Shown piece after piece: positions 1-10,650 of a stretch of DNA of 64,000 bases. A program made the translations under genes and the position numbers. Source of the stretch: Symbiodinium natans (Eukaryota > Sar > Dinophyceae > Suessiales > Symbiodiniaceae); contig CAJNDS010002126.1 in assembly GCA_905221605.1 (NCBI GenBank), forward strand, positions 248,501 through 312,500, written 5' to 3'. The notes beneath the pieces were generated by a model. It saw only the letters and a program-made list of their open reading frames with translations. It searched no databases and was not told the DNA's origin. Positions within the stretch are counted from its first letter, which is position 1, and every line of letters starts with the position of its first letter.

Positions 1-189
1 GTGGTCCATCATCAATGCAGGCAGCACTCCTCCTTACTGTGGAAGGCACCTAAACCCTAAACCTTGAACCCTAAACCCTAAACACTAAATCCTAAACTAA
101 ACCCTACACCCGAAGCCTCTTCCGAAGCTCGAGCAGATTCTGGCCCATGTTGCTCTAATACCCACGTGTCCCGGCAGGTTTCACATGGC

Positions 190-717
190 CTTTGGCTGTT
201 CAGAAGCCCTAAACCCTAAAACCTAAACCCTAAACCCTAAACCCTAAACCCTAAATCCTAAACCCTAGACCCTAAACCCTAAACCCTAAACCCTAAACCC
301 TAAACCCTAAACCCTAAACCCTAACCCTAAACCCTAAACCCTGAACCTAAGGCAGGCCACATTCTACTGGTTCCTGCTGGCCGCCGCCTTTGTCGTGGCC
401 ACGACACGGGTGAAGGCCAACACGGATCGCCTTCTGGTCTTCACTGCCCTCACCAAGGAATCTAAAGTCGCCCCGCGGCTCAAGAAGAAGTACCCTAAAC
501 CCTAAACCCTAAACCCTAAACCCTAAACCCTAAACCCTACACCCTAAACCCTAAACCCTACACCCTAAACCCTGAACCTTAAACCCTAACCCTAAACCCT
601 AAACCCCAAACCCTAAGCCCTAAACCCTAAACCCTAAACCCCAAACCCTAAACCCTAAACCCTAAACCCTGAACCCTGAACCCCAAACCCTCCCTAAACC
701 CTAAACCCTAAACCCTC
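190..717. repeat. CCCTAAA arrays around the first exon
   Basis: Near-perfect CCCTAAA from about 206 to 345 and again 491-717, with CCCCAAA, CCCTGAA and CCCTACA variants, interrupted only by the exon at 356-489. Confidence 0.9.
356..489 (+). CDS. Exon: hydrophobic segment then basic tail
   Basis: The island follows an AG acceptor at 354-355 and is open to a GTACCC donor at 490. The translation begins ATFYWFLLAAAFVVATTRVK, a probable membrane segment, and ends in a basic cluster (RLKKK). Both flanks are CCCTAAA arrays. The upstream exons are outside the window. Confidence 0.5.
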
Positions 718-1803
718 AAGCCGAACATTCAAGCTCAAAGGTCTGAATTCTAGGTCCGCCCGAGGGTTTGGGGTTCAGGGTTCAGGGTTAGGGTTTAGGG
801 TTTAGGTGTCCGCAGCCTCATGTTCGCTTGAGCCCTCCGCACGAGCTGAGGAGATGTGGACGAAGAAGAACCGCGACGAGTTGATGAAGACACCCGACGG
901 ATGCAGAACAGTTGAAACCCCAAGCCCCCCAGCCCTAAACCCCAAACCCTACACCACAAACCCGCAAACCCCAAGCCCAAACCCCTAGAAACCCTATAAA
1001 GACTGTAAGCTTTACAAACCCTGTAGAACCCTATAACCCTCCAAACCCGAAAAGCTCCTAAGCCCCAAAGCCCCAAAGCCTTGAAACTAACCCACTACCC
1101 CACCATGTCACCAAATTCCTCTGCATCTGGTGGAGGTGGAGCAGGGATGGACGTGATATTCCTAAACCCTAGACCCTAAACCCTAAACCCTAAACCCTAA
1201 ACCCTACACCCTAAACCCTAAACCCTAAACCCTAAACCCTAAACCCTAAACCCTGCGTCTCGCGTGTAGGTCGGCTGGGTGGGAGGAGCGTAGGCGGGAC
1301 CTGAGAGGCATCGTGGGGGTTTGGGGTGGGTTTAGGGTTTAGGGTTTAGGGTTCAGGGTTCTTCAGGGTCGGGGGTTTAAGGTTTAGGGTTGAGTAGCAT
1401 GCAGGATCCCTGACCCAAAACTTCAAACCCTGCGACGCTCCCTACAACCCTTCGAGGATCTTTAAAAAGGTCCCCAAACCCAAGGGGGCGCTGCCTTAGG
1501 GGTGCAAGGTAGAGTCCCTTGAGAGTTTTTTTGGGGTTTAGGGTTTAGGGTTTAGGGTTTAGGGTTTAAGGTTTAGGGTTTAGGGTTTAGGGATTCTGCC
1601 CGAGGATCGTCTCCAAGCATTATGAGACGCAGCTGCCCAGCGATGCCAGTGAAGCCTTCAAGATCTTCACGGCCAGGGTTGAGGGTTTAGGGTTTAGGGT
1701 TTAGGGTTTCAGGGCTGCAGGATGTCGGGTGTATGATTGCAGGCTTCAGGGTTGATTCAGAATCTAAGTTGGCTCATCCGGCATATGTGTGTGTGTGTGT
1801 GCG

Positions 1804-1834
<31 letters not shown>

Positions 1835-2996
1835 CTATATATGTATACATACATGTGTGTGTGTGTGTTGTTTGTTTTTTGGCTTTTGTTCGCGCCCATG
1901 TTCCGAAAAGGCGAATGCTACAACAAGACCTTGCGTAAACCACGGAACCTCTGAAAGCCCGAATCCCGAATCCACAAGCCCTAAACCCTCTAACCTCTAA
2001 ACCCTCTCAACCCTCCAAAAGCTCTAAACCCTCCAAAAGCAAACCCTCCAAAAGCTCTAAACCCTCTAAACCCTCCAAACCCTCCAAACCCTCTAAACCC
2101 TCTAAACCCTCTAAACCCTCTAAACCCTCTAAACCTTCTAAACCCTCCCTCTAAACCCTCTAAACCCTCTAAACCCTCTAAACCCTCTAAACCCTCTAAA
2201 CCCTCCAAACCCTCTAAACCCTCTAAACCCTCTAAACCCTCTAAACCCTCTAAACCCTCTAAACCCTCTAAACCCTCCAAACCCTCTAAACCCTCTAAAC
2301 CCTCTAAACCCTCTAAACCCTCCAAACCCTCCAAACCCTCTAAACCCTCTAAACCCTCTAAACCCTCTAAACCCTCTAAACCCTCTAAACCCTCTAAACC
2401 CTCTAAACCCTCTAAACCCTCTAAACCCTCTAAACCCTCTAAACCCTCTAAACCCTCTAAACCCTCTAAACCCTCTAACCCTCTAAACCCTCTAAACCCT
2501 CTAAACCCTCTAAACCCTCTAAACCCTCTAAACCCTCTAAACCCTCTAAACCCTCTAAACCCTCTAAACCCTCCAAACCCTCCAAACCCTCTAAACCCTC
2601 TAAACCCTCTAAACCCTCTAAACCCTCTAAACCCTCTAAACCCTCTAAACCCTCGAAACCCTCGAAAACCCTCTAAACCCTCTAAACCCTCTAAACCCTC
2701 TAAACCCTCTAAACCCTCTACACCCTCTAAACCCTCCAAACCCTCCAAACCCTCTAAACCCCGTAAACCCTCTAAACCCTCGAAACCCTCGCGAGGCCGT
2801 GTGGGACGTGCGCCCCCTGGACCTCCAGGAGTGTAGAGTTCGGGGTCTAGGGGTTTAGGGTTTCGGGGTTTAGGCTTTAGGAGTTTAGGGTTTAGGGTTG
2901 AGGGTTTAGGGGTTTAGGGTTGAGGGTTTAGGGTTTTGAGTTTTTGTTGTTTTTTTTTTTTTTCTGTTAATGTGAGGTTACGGAGCCAGCCGAGCC

Positions 2997-3070
<74 letters not shown>

Positions 3071-6000
3071 ACCCTAAACCCTGAACCCTAAACCCTGAGC
3101 CCTAAACCCTGAACCCTAAACCCTGAGCCCTAAACGCTAAATCACAGATGTTCCAGCGTAAGAGGTGGGGTTTAGAGTTTATGGTTTAGGGTTTAGGGTC
3201 CTTTTTGGGGCCTATGTCCAGTACGGCATGTTAAAAGAAGGGCCGCCAAAGGGACCTGAATTTAGGGAACCAACCCATTTCCTGTGAAGTTTGGGCACGT
3301 TCTGACCCAAAGGGTCACTCATCCGAGGATTTATGTCTGTCCCATGACCGAATCTTTTGTCGGTCCGCGTTCCAGCCCATTTGATGGGGAGGGTTTGCGG
3401 TGCAGGTCAGGGTGTCGGAATGAACCCTAAACCCTAAACCCTAAACCCTGAACCCTAAACTCTAAACCCTAAACCCTAAACCCCTTAAGAGGTTTAGGCA
3501 TTGTGGGTTCCAGGGCTCAAGATTCAAAATGTGAGAAATGTGGGTAGGGGTTTTGGCTTCGTAGGGTCTTTGAAGAGGGATGTAGGGTTTCGGCTCTTAG
3601 GCCGTGGCTCCCTGAGGACGCAGACGATGTACGAGCCTGGTGGCTGCTGCGCAAGTACATGCACATCGACTTCAACGAGCCTGGGTTGCAGATTTGGGGG
3701 GTTCACGATATGAGGGGTATTGGGGTCCTTACTCCAAGGGGATCCTACTATTTGGGGACCTATCTTGAGGCCCCCCTATTTTCGTAAATTCCCCTCGTGC
3801 CTGGGATTTCAGCACCCTGAGCCCCCCAACCCGATTCCCAGAACTCAATGCCAAACGGTCTCTTAAGGGTTTAGGGTTTAGGGTTTAGGGTTTAGGGTTT
3901 AGGGTTTAGGGTAGCCCTTCGAAGCTCTCGAGTTAAAGCAAGCCCAAGAGCCCAAAGCCTACCAGTCTTCCATCTCCCATCCTCTGGCAATTCCCCCGTC
4001 ACCATACTCTAGGGTTTAGGGTTTAGGGTTTAGGGTTTCTTTCCTAGTCAGCAGTCTTCCTCAGAGGTGGAAGCACTCAACCCCGAAGCCCAAACCTAAC
4101 CAGGGTTTAGGGCTTAGGGTTTAGGGCTTCGGGTTTAGGGCTTAGGGTCTAGGGTTTGGGGTTTAGACGTGGCCACATACCCGGAACCCTAAACCCGACA
4201 CCCTGAACCACGCATTCTCAGCTTGAGCGATCGGAAGCCCGCGATTCTCAGTGCCTCACCCTACTGGTTCTTTTCAATGGGGACTTAGGTGTAACCCTTT
4301 TCAAGTGTCTAACTAGGGTACAACTTCCCTGCTTCCCACGCGAAGACGCAGGGGGTGAGCGCACCAGCTCAGGACGAGTCGGCTTGCATGGACTTCTGCG
4401 GCATCGCAGTGGTAGCGCCTCCGTAGAACGCTTTTTTGCCAAAAGCCCTCAAACACCAAGAGCCACCCTGCGCTCTGAACCCCAAACCCTAAGTCTGGGA
4501 GTTTGTCTATATCTTTTTTTTTTTTTGGGGGGGGGGGGGGGGTTCAGGGTTTAGGTTTCAGGTTTAGGCTGTAGGGTGTAGGGTGTAGATTTCTGGGAAA
4601 ACTTCTGCATACATCGGTCTTTTTCCAAGTCCTGCAGAGATTCTATCGAAAGCCAGCCTACACCCTCAACCCTAAACCCACACCATATCCTGCTCAAGTC
4701 TGGCTTGGGAATGATTCAGGCCCACGGCAGAAATCCCATCTGGCTCTTGTCTCGGTTTAGGCTTCTGGATTCTGGGTTTTGGTTTGGGTTTAGGCTTCGG
4801 TTCTACATGTCGAGAATCCCTGCTTCCGTCTGTTTCTACTTCTAGCTATTATATTATGGGAGCCCACTTCCTTTACAGCAGTCCTCTTAATCGCTTCCCC
4901 CTAAAAGTGAGAACCCTCTCAATGAGTAGGTTCCTATGACTGTTTTTTCGTGGGGGGGGGGAGAGATTACGAACTGGTGGTCGCTACCTTCAACCCGACC
5001 GGAAAAAGAACACCAGGTGCTCCTTTTCTGCTTCGCCGTGGCTGGGTTCCTTGTGTGGGTCGACAACCAGCGCCTAGGCACTGGGTGCGTTACCGTTTTG
5101 ATTTTTTTCTGAAATTGTAGTCTCCAAGAACCCCTTGGCGATTCCCAAGTCAGCAATCGCCTGGGTTTCCTAAACCCTAAACCCTAAACCCTAAACCCTA
5201 AACCCTAAACCCTAAACCCTAAACCCTAAACCCTAAACCCTAAACCCTAAACCCTAAACCCTAAACCCTTAGAAGTTGAACTGAGGCTTGCGTCGTTGGA
5301 GCCCTAAGAAGTTGAACCGAGGCTTGCGTCGTTGGAGCCCGAAGCCTAGGCCCGAAACCCGAAGCCCCAAACCCGGGACCCTGTACCTTACACCCTAAGC
5401 ACCGAATCACGCACGAACAGAGGCGGGTCGAAGGGTTTAGGGTTTAGGGTTTAGGGTTTAGGGTTTAGGGTTTAGGGTTCAGGGCTTAAAAGCCGCTTCG
5501 GCTTCGACGGGTAGGCCGGTCTACGGTTTGGAGGCTTGGGCACGGAAGGAGCCCAAAACCAAGACCCCGGAAGTTTCGTGAAGCGGCTTTTGGTCCCCAG
5601 ATCCCTTGTGAGCCTCGAGGATCAACGGGAAGACGTTTGGGCTCTTCCTCCTCATCTTCCTGCTGAGCAACTTCCTCATTTTCATTATGAACTGGGCCTT
5701 TACCGCCCCTTGTATGGAATTTCAGGAGTTGCGGCCTGCAGGGTGGAGGAATCCTGCATCTTGGGTTTTGCTGAGCCGAACCTACTTTAACACATGGTCA
5801 GCTCTCGAATTTTGGGGCCGCTTTTTGTTTGGGTACCCTAGATAAGAGGCGCCTTATATTAAGGACCCCAAAAACGACCATATTTGAGAGAAGTGTCCAT
5901 ATTTCGTTTCGCCAACCTCAAAACCCAAACCACATCTTGATCTCCTTCACCATGGGACAGAGTAGGGCTCCGGGGTTTCCGAATCCTACCAAACCCTCAG

Positions 6001-9000
6001 CCAACTTTCTATCAGGGAATGAAGTGGGGGTTTACGGTTTAGGGTTTTAGGTTTAGGCTTCGGGTTTCGGGTGTCATGGGGTGTTATGCTTGCCTCAGAG
6101 CCGTGGCCGACGGGTTGCCAACCACTGCAAAGACATTGCTCCCTGTGGGAGCAAGGTCCGAAGAGTCTGGGCCGAGATGCAATGAAAGGGTGCTGCGATC
6201 GACAGGCCCGTGCCAAAGAAGCAGAGGTCGACGTGGCGAAGGCAAGCGTGCGAACTTTTTTCTCCGAGGACCAGAACGTAAACATGAAAGCCAGCGTGGT
6301 AGCATCTGCCCCAGAGACACCTACAACATATCTGTGTATATCTGTGTTGCAGGCAAGTCTGCGCGACGCACACGCGCCGTCCGCAGAACCGACGTGCAAC
6401 GTTTCATCCGCGAACAATAGGTCTCCGATGAGGACCTGCCGTCAACTTCCCGGCTGCACGCGTATGTCTCATCGCAAACCCAGCATGGTCGCAGCTGCGC
6501 CCGAGAAACTGTAGCTGTCTGTATATCTGTGTTGCAGGTGGCGCCCAAGAACGTGGCCAAGGCTGCCGTGATGTTCGCGTGAAGCGAGAGTTGTTTTACA
6601 CCAGCCGACGCAGGTGCGCAAGATGCCCGGTCTCCTGGTTTAGGGTTTAGGGTTTAGGGTCTGACGCAGCAAAGGTCCGCAACATGTTCCGACACGGCCG
6701 CAACGCCGCGGCAAAACGTTTCCTGCAGACACCCTTCTTGGCAATTAAGACTTGTCGCGCATATGTCAAGTCATCATGCTCAGGCCCTGGAGACTCCCGC
6801 CTGCGCGTCTTTCCAAAATAGACTGCTCGACAATCTCATGCTAGATTGTTGTTGTGAAGAAGATAAGGGCCTACAAGGTAAAAGTGTTGCTGGCAAGATT
6901 GATCTTTCAAGTTTGTGTTGTTTTCGAAAATGTAATTGGAGTGTGTCATGAATTACGAGGTGCTAAACCTTAAGCGGTAAAACCTAAGCCCTACACTTTC
7001 CTCAAGTCCTAAACCCTAAACCCTTAATCCTTAAGCTTTAAAGCTAGGCCTGCATCGACCAGAATCTGCTCTTGGAGCGTGACGGGCGGGTGTTGGTCGA
7101 CGCCACACTCAGCACGCTCATGCGCCCTGATTCGAACCCAGAGGCCAAGAAGCTTGAGGGGCTTGGGGTTTGGGGGTTCGGGTTTAAGGGTTCAGGATTT
7201 AGGGTTTGGGGTTCGGCAATTGGGTAAGAAATTCCAGGATGGGTCTGAAGGGTTTGGGGCCTCGGGTTTGGTGGTTTAGGATTGGGGTTTTTGAGGGTTC
7301 AAGAAGGTTTGAGGGTTGGGGGGGTTCCAACAACCGTGACCACCAGCGTTTTTATTAGACTGTGTGTGCAGGAGCTTGAAGCCCGAATCCAAAATGCTCA
7401 GCATCGTCTGGGTGAAAAAAGAAGCGAATGTGGAAGCAGATTGTATAGACTTGGGTATTTTGGACCGTGTGTATTGTGGAATAGGAAACCCTAAGCCCGA
7501 AACCTGAAACCCTATATAAAACCCAAAGCAATAAACGACTTCAACATCTTCAGCCCCAAAAGCAAAACCCACTTTTTTCCGTTGTCTGCCACAGGAAGCG
7601 AAGCAACGTCAACAGGCTCCCACGGCGCTCGCTAATTTCTAGGGTTTGGATTTTGGGGTTTAGGGTCAGGGTTTTGGGGAGGCTCGGTTCTCGGATCCTT
7701 GAATAAGAGGGACGCTTTGTTCAGCTGTTTAATAAAGGGTGTAACTAGTTGGTGGACTCCCTGAATTCCAAATCCCCCCCCCCCTCCCTCTCAACTCTGA
7801 ACCCCACACCCTAAACCCGAACCTCCCCCACCCAACTCTGAGCCCCCCCAAGCCCGAAACCCTAAACCCCAAGCCCTACTACCCCCCTCTTCCCCCCAAC
7901 TCTGAACCCCAAACCCGAAACTCTGGATTCACGGGGGACTTGGGGGTTGCGGGTTTAAAAAGTTGAGCCACGACTGAGGGGCTCCAAGGGCCGAAAAGGG
8001 TTTAGGGTTTAGGGTTTAGGGTTTAGGGTTTAGGGTTTAGGGCTTAGGGTTTAGGGTTTAGCCCTTATGAGGGTGGTTATCCGCTTGTATTCCTCGTCAG
8101 TCTGGGGGTTGTGGGGCGTGGGTCAGGATCCGGGTGGTCTTTTGGGGGTTCACAAGGTTTAGGAACTTGAGGGGTTCCAGGGTGTTGAGGGATCCCGCTC
8201 GGGGCTTGTTACGGTTTGTTCATTTTTGGACATCGCGAGGTGGCGCTCCTACACCAAGCCATTCAGCGCAAGCTCCTTGCTCTGCGGAAGCCATGAAGGT
8301 TGGACCATAGCCCCCCGAAAGCCCCAAGTCCCCCAGAAATTTCAGGTTAACCCCTGAAATCGAAGAACTGGACCCCCAATTCTACACCTTGAACCCTCAA
8401 TCTTTTGAGGGAATAACTTTGGAGGTTCCTGAGGTTAAAAACCCAGGAACCAAAAACCCTCAAGCCCTAAACCCTAGTGTGGGGTTCAGGATTTCAGGGT
8501 TTAGGGTTTAGGGTTTAGGATTTAGGGTAACCCTAAACCAAAGGGTTGAGGAAGTTGAGGCCGGGGGCAGCTCAGGATTGAGTCCTACGACGACAAGCAG
8601 CGGCTGTTTGGCGTTGAGGCGTGCCAAAATCCGCGCTCCGTGCTGCTGTTTGTAGGTTTAAGGACTCGGATCTAATTGCCTGGCTTTGGGTTCCAGATTT
8701 TAAGCTGCTGCTTGGAGGGCAGGTCTTGTCACGTCCCACTCTGGCCCCGACACCCTAAACCCTAAACCCTAAGCCCCAGGTCACGGCCAACTTGCGCAAC
8801 TCCCTGCTGCTCTATGGGGTCACGACGGCTAGTGCGTCCGTGTGGAAGCTCATTGCCAACGTGCGAGAAGATCTGTGAGTGTCGCGAAGATTGCGGCTTG
8901 TGATTTATGGCTAACGGCTCAGTTACGGGCTTGCCCTAAACACCAATCAATCGACCCATGAAGCCCTTCGTCTTCGTAAGAGAGATGGGTTCAATGGCCC

Positions 9001-10471
9001 CAAATAACCCTAAACCCTAAACCCTAAACCCTAAACCCTAAACCCTAAACCCTAAACCCTAAACCCTAAACCCTAAACCCTAAACCCTAAACCCTAAACT
9101 CTCAACCCTAAACTCCAAGCCCTTCAACAGCTTTAGATTTTTCGCTTCCTTGCGGATGGCTCGGGCAAAGCTTTCCCTGTGCCACGCGCAACAGGAACCT
9201 TCTCTGGGGTGCTGCGTAGGGACTCCGTCAGTGAGGATGGCTGTTTAGGGTTTAGGGTTAAGGGTTCATCGTTCAGGGGCAAGTGTCATGTGTGAACGTA
9301 AGAAGATGTGCTAGGGTCGTGACGCCACGCCCGCTGACATGTCCAAATGCGGCCCTTTTCCCGCGAGTACTGTGCAAAAGCGGAAGGCGAGAGGAGGTTC
9401 AGTCAGTGAGGCAGTGACGTAGACCCTTCAACCCTAAGCCCCCAACCCGAAGCCCTCCCAACCCTAAGCCCTAAACCCTAAACCTCATGAGGGTTCGACG
9501 GTTGGGGCCGGGGCATGGGGAGGTTTACTCACAGAGGCCCATCTGACTCCTGTTCCGAAGCGTGATGGAAGCTCAAGCTCTTGACCCTGGATGAGGCGGT
9601 GCTTTGGGCTTAAGGACCCCTCAACTCTACGCCCCTAACCCCCCCTGAAACCCCTAAACCCCCCTAAACCCTCAACGCCAAACCCCTAAACCCCAAACCC
9701 CCAAAACCCTGAACTCTGCAGATTTTGTTTGGGGTTGGAGTTCGAGCCTTAAGCCCATGGAAGATCTTTTAGCTTCCGCGCAAGGGCTCGCTCTGAGTTA
9801 GGGTTTAGGGTTGTGGATCTTTTGTCCTCAGGAGCCCTACTATTGTAAGAATCAACTATAAAGGGGGACCGTGATCTTAGAGTAGCTGCAATATCCTGTA
9901 CATCCTTGACAAGGCCTCAATCCTAGGTGTGGTGGGCTGGAGCTGATTTCGCGGAGTAACTGCCGAAGCCAATGCAAGCAACTTCGCACGCGATGAAAAA
10001 AAGGCTTTGAGAAACCCAAACCCTAAAACCCGAAACCCTAATCAAGCCCTGAACACACTACCTTCCTGGTTCGTAGCAGGGAATACTCCTGCACCAGCCC
10101 CAAACCTGGAAGCCTGAATCCCTAAGCCCTAAACCCTAAACCCTCCACCCTGAACCTTGAACTGTGCTTTGGAAAAACGGCATAGCCCAGACAGGTGTCT
10201 TGGTTCAGAGTTCAGGGTTTAGGGCTGAGGGTTCAGGGCTTAGGGTTCTAGGGTTTTGGTTGACCTTTGGGGTGCAGACATTCTGCTGGCTTGTGCTTCA
10301 AAATCAAGGGGGGGCTTGGGGTTCATCTTAAACCCTACACCAAGATATGCTTCTCGGCGCCGAGGAAGATTCGAGCCTGTTGGCTCCTACCAGTGTTCAG
10401 GGCGAGCTTCGGACGTGGAACCTGCGCACGGAAAATGCGCCGTTCTGGCTGACAGAACGTGGACGCAGCAG
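356..10471 (+). CDS. Multi-exon gene, unrecognised protein with hydrophobic segments (5' end outside window)
   Basis: A chain of repeat-free islands is open in one frame and bounded by AG and GT/GC sites. Likely exons: 356-489, 816-895, 1594-1675, 2793-2832, 3602-3684, about 5620-5720, 7048-7155, 8574-8651, 8779-8875, 9566-9607 and 10401-10471. Two hydrophobic stretches (356-400 and 5633-5715, e.g. FGLFLLIFLLSNFLIFIMNW) suggest membrane segments. Other exons are soluble in character, e.g. DVRAWWLLRKYMHIDFNE (3602-3684) and IESYDDKQRLFGVEACQN (8574-8651). Exons 8574-8651 and 8779-8875 join in phase, and the latter ends at a canonical GTGAGT. I do not recognise the family, and grouping all islands into one gene rests on strand, order and the absence of another start. 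It could be two genes. Confidence 0.42.
1594..1675 (+). CDS. Exon: IVSKHYETQLPSDASEAF
   Basis: Repeat-free island between TTTAGGG arrays, open in one frame, with a soluble helical-looking peptide ending FKIFTAR. The 3' boundary falls at the G of AGGGTT, where array and exon sequence merge. Confidence 0.4.
1981..2790. repeat. ~0.8-kb CCCTCTAAA 9-mer array
   Basis: The unit is nine bases, with CCCTCCAAA variants. Because nine is a multiple of three and the unit has no stop in some frames, it creates a 252-codon minus-strand frame of FRG and LEG repeats. Intron of the first gene. Confidence 0.9.
2997..3133. repeat. CCCTCAA array grading into CCCTAAA/CCCTGAA
   Basis: About eleven CCCTCAA units followed by alternating CCCTGAA/CCCTAAA. 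The same CCCTCAA variant recurs independently at 28443-28512. Confidence 0.85.
3602..3684 (+). CDS. Exon: DVRAWWLLRKYMHIDFNE
   Basis: Island after an AG acceptor with a strongly protein-like frame rich in W, Y and charged residues. The overlapping frames are interrupted or of unlikely composition. Assigned to the first gene by strand and position. Confidence 0.5.
5169..5340. repeat. Perfect CCCTAAA array with adjoining 36-bp tandem duplication
   Basis: About 14 perfect CCCTAAA units (5171-5270) are followed directly by two copies of a unique 36-bp sequence (GAAGTTGAACTGAGGCTTGC...) at about 5270-5305 and 5305-5340, differing at one or two positions. Confidence 0.85.
5620..5720 (+). CDS. Exon: probable transmembrane segment
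   Basis: The frame GKTFGLFLLIFLLSNFLIFI is about 20 uninterrupted hydrophobic residues, the clearest membrane segment of the first gene. The frame stays open to about 5840, so the 3' boundary is uncertain. Confidence 0.5.
6060..6960. other. Telomere-poor island with an internal duplication
   Basis: About 0.9 kb with only one short TTTAGGG run (6638-6660). Overlapping frames on both strands are open but none stands out. The 18-bp block GTATATCTGTGTTGCAGG occurs at 6336-6353 and 6521-6538, each preceded by related sequence (AGCGTGGTAGC / AGCATGGTCGC), so about 185 bp was duplicated. Both copies end in an acceptor-like TTGCAGG. Confidence 0.4.
7048..7155 (+). CDS. Exon: LLLERDGRVLVDATLSTLMR
   Basis: Soluble exon between degenerate CCCTAAA upstream and TTTGGGG/TTTAGGG downstream. 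No motif recognised; assigned to the first gene by strand and position. Confidence 0.42.
8574..8651 (+). CDS. Exon: IESYDDKQRLFGVEACQN
   Basis: Bounded by CTCAG at 8570-8574 and a GTAGGT donor at 8652. It ends in phase 0 and joins in frame to the next exon at 8779, supporting real splicing. Confidence 0.5.
8779..8875 (+). CDS. Exon: LRNSLLLYGVTTASASVWKL
   Basis: Begins after CCCCAG and ends at a canonical GTGAGT donor (8876), one of the few consensus donors in the window. The frame is open throughout and continues that of 8574-8651. Confidence 0.55.
9006..9110. repeat. CCCTAAA array
   Basis: About 14 near-perfect units in the intron after exon 8779-8875. The 300 bases downstream (9120-9420) are mostly unique, with one short TTTAGGG run and no exon I can support. 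Confidence 0.85.
10401..10471 (+). CDS. Exon: ELRTWNLRTENAPFWLTE
   Basis: CAG precedes the island and GTAGTT follows it, with one open frame. It lies only 93 bases before the start codon of the kelch gene, so it is probably near the 3' end of the first gene. A short terminal exon after 10471 is possible but cannot be proven. Confidence 0.4.
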
Positions 10472-10563
10472 GTAGTTGCTGCAGCCCTGAATCCTAAACC
10501 CTAAGTCCTAAGTCCTAAACCCCTACGCCCATCCCAGCCTCTGATCCCCCCCTGGCTTGCGAC

Positions 10564-10650
10564 ATGGTACCCCTGCGCTGGCTGCTGCTGTCCTCTCTTG
10601 CGGTGGGCGCCGCCGCAGGCGCATCAGAGCGCAGACGCGCCAAGCCCCAA
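10564..10650 (+). CDS. Kelch gene exon 1, signal peptide
   Basis: ATG 10564 opens a frame with an n-region (MVPLR), hydrophobic core (WLLLSSLAVGAAAG) and an alanine-rich cleavage region. The frame decays into CCCTAAA-derived NPKP-type sequence by 10730, so the exon must end before that, near 10650. Confidence 0.65.

Noticed and set aside
1990-2748. 252-codon minus-strand frame of FRG/LEG repeats
   Set aside because: It is the translation of the CCCTCTAAA 9-mer array, whose length keeps the frame open; no unique coding sequence is included.
1981-2790. CRISPR-like array
   Set aside because: Repeats are contiguous 7-9 base units with no unique spacers, in a eukaryotic intron context.
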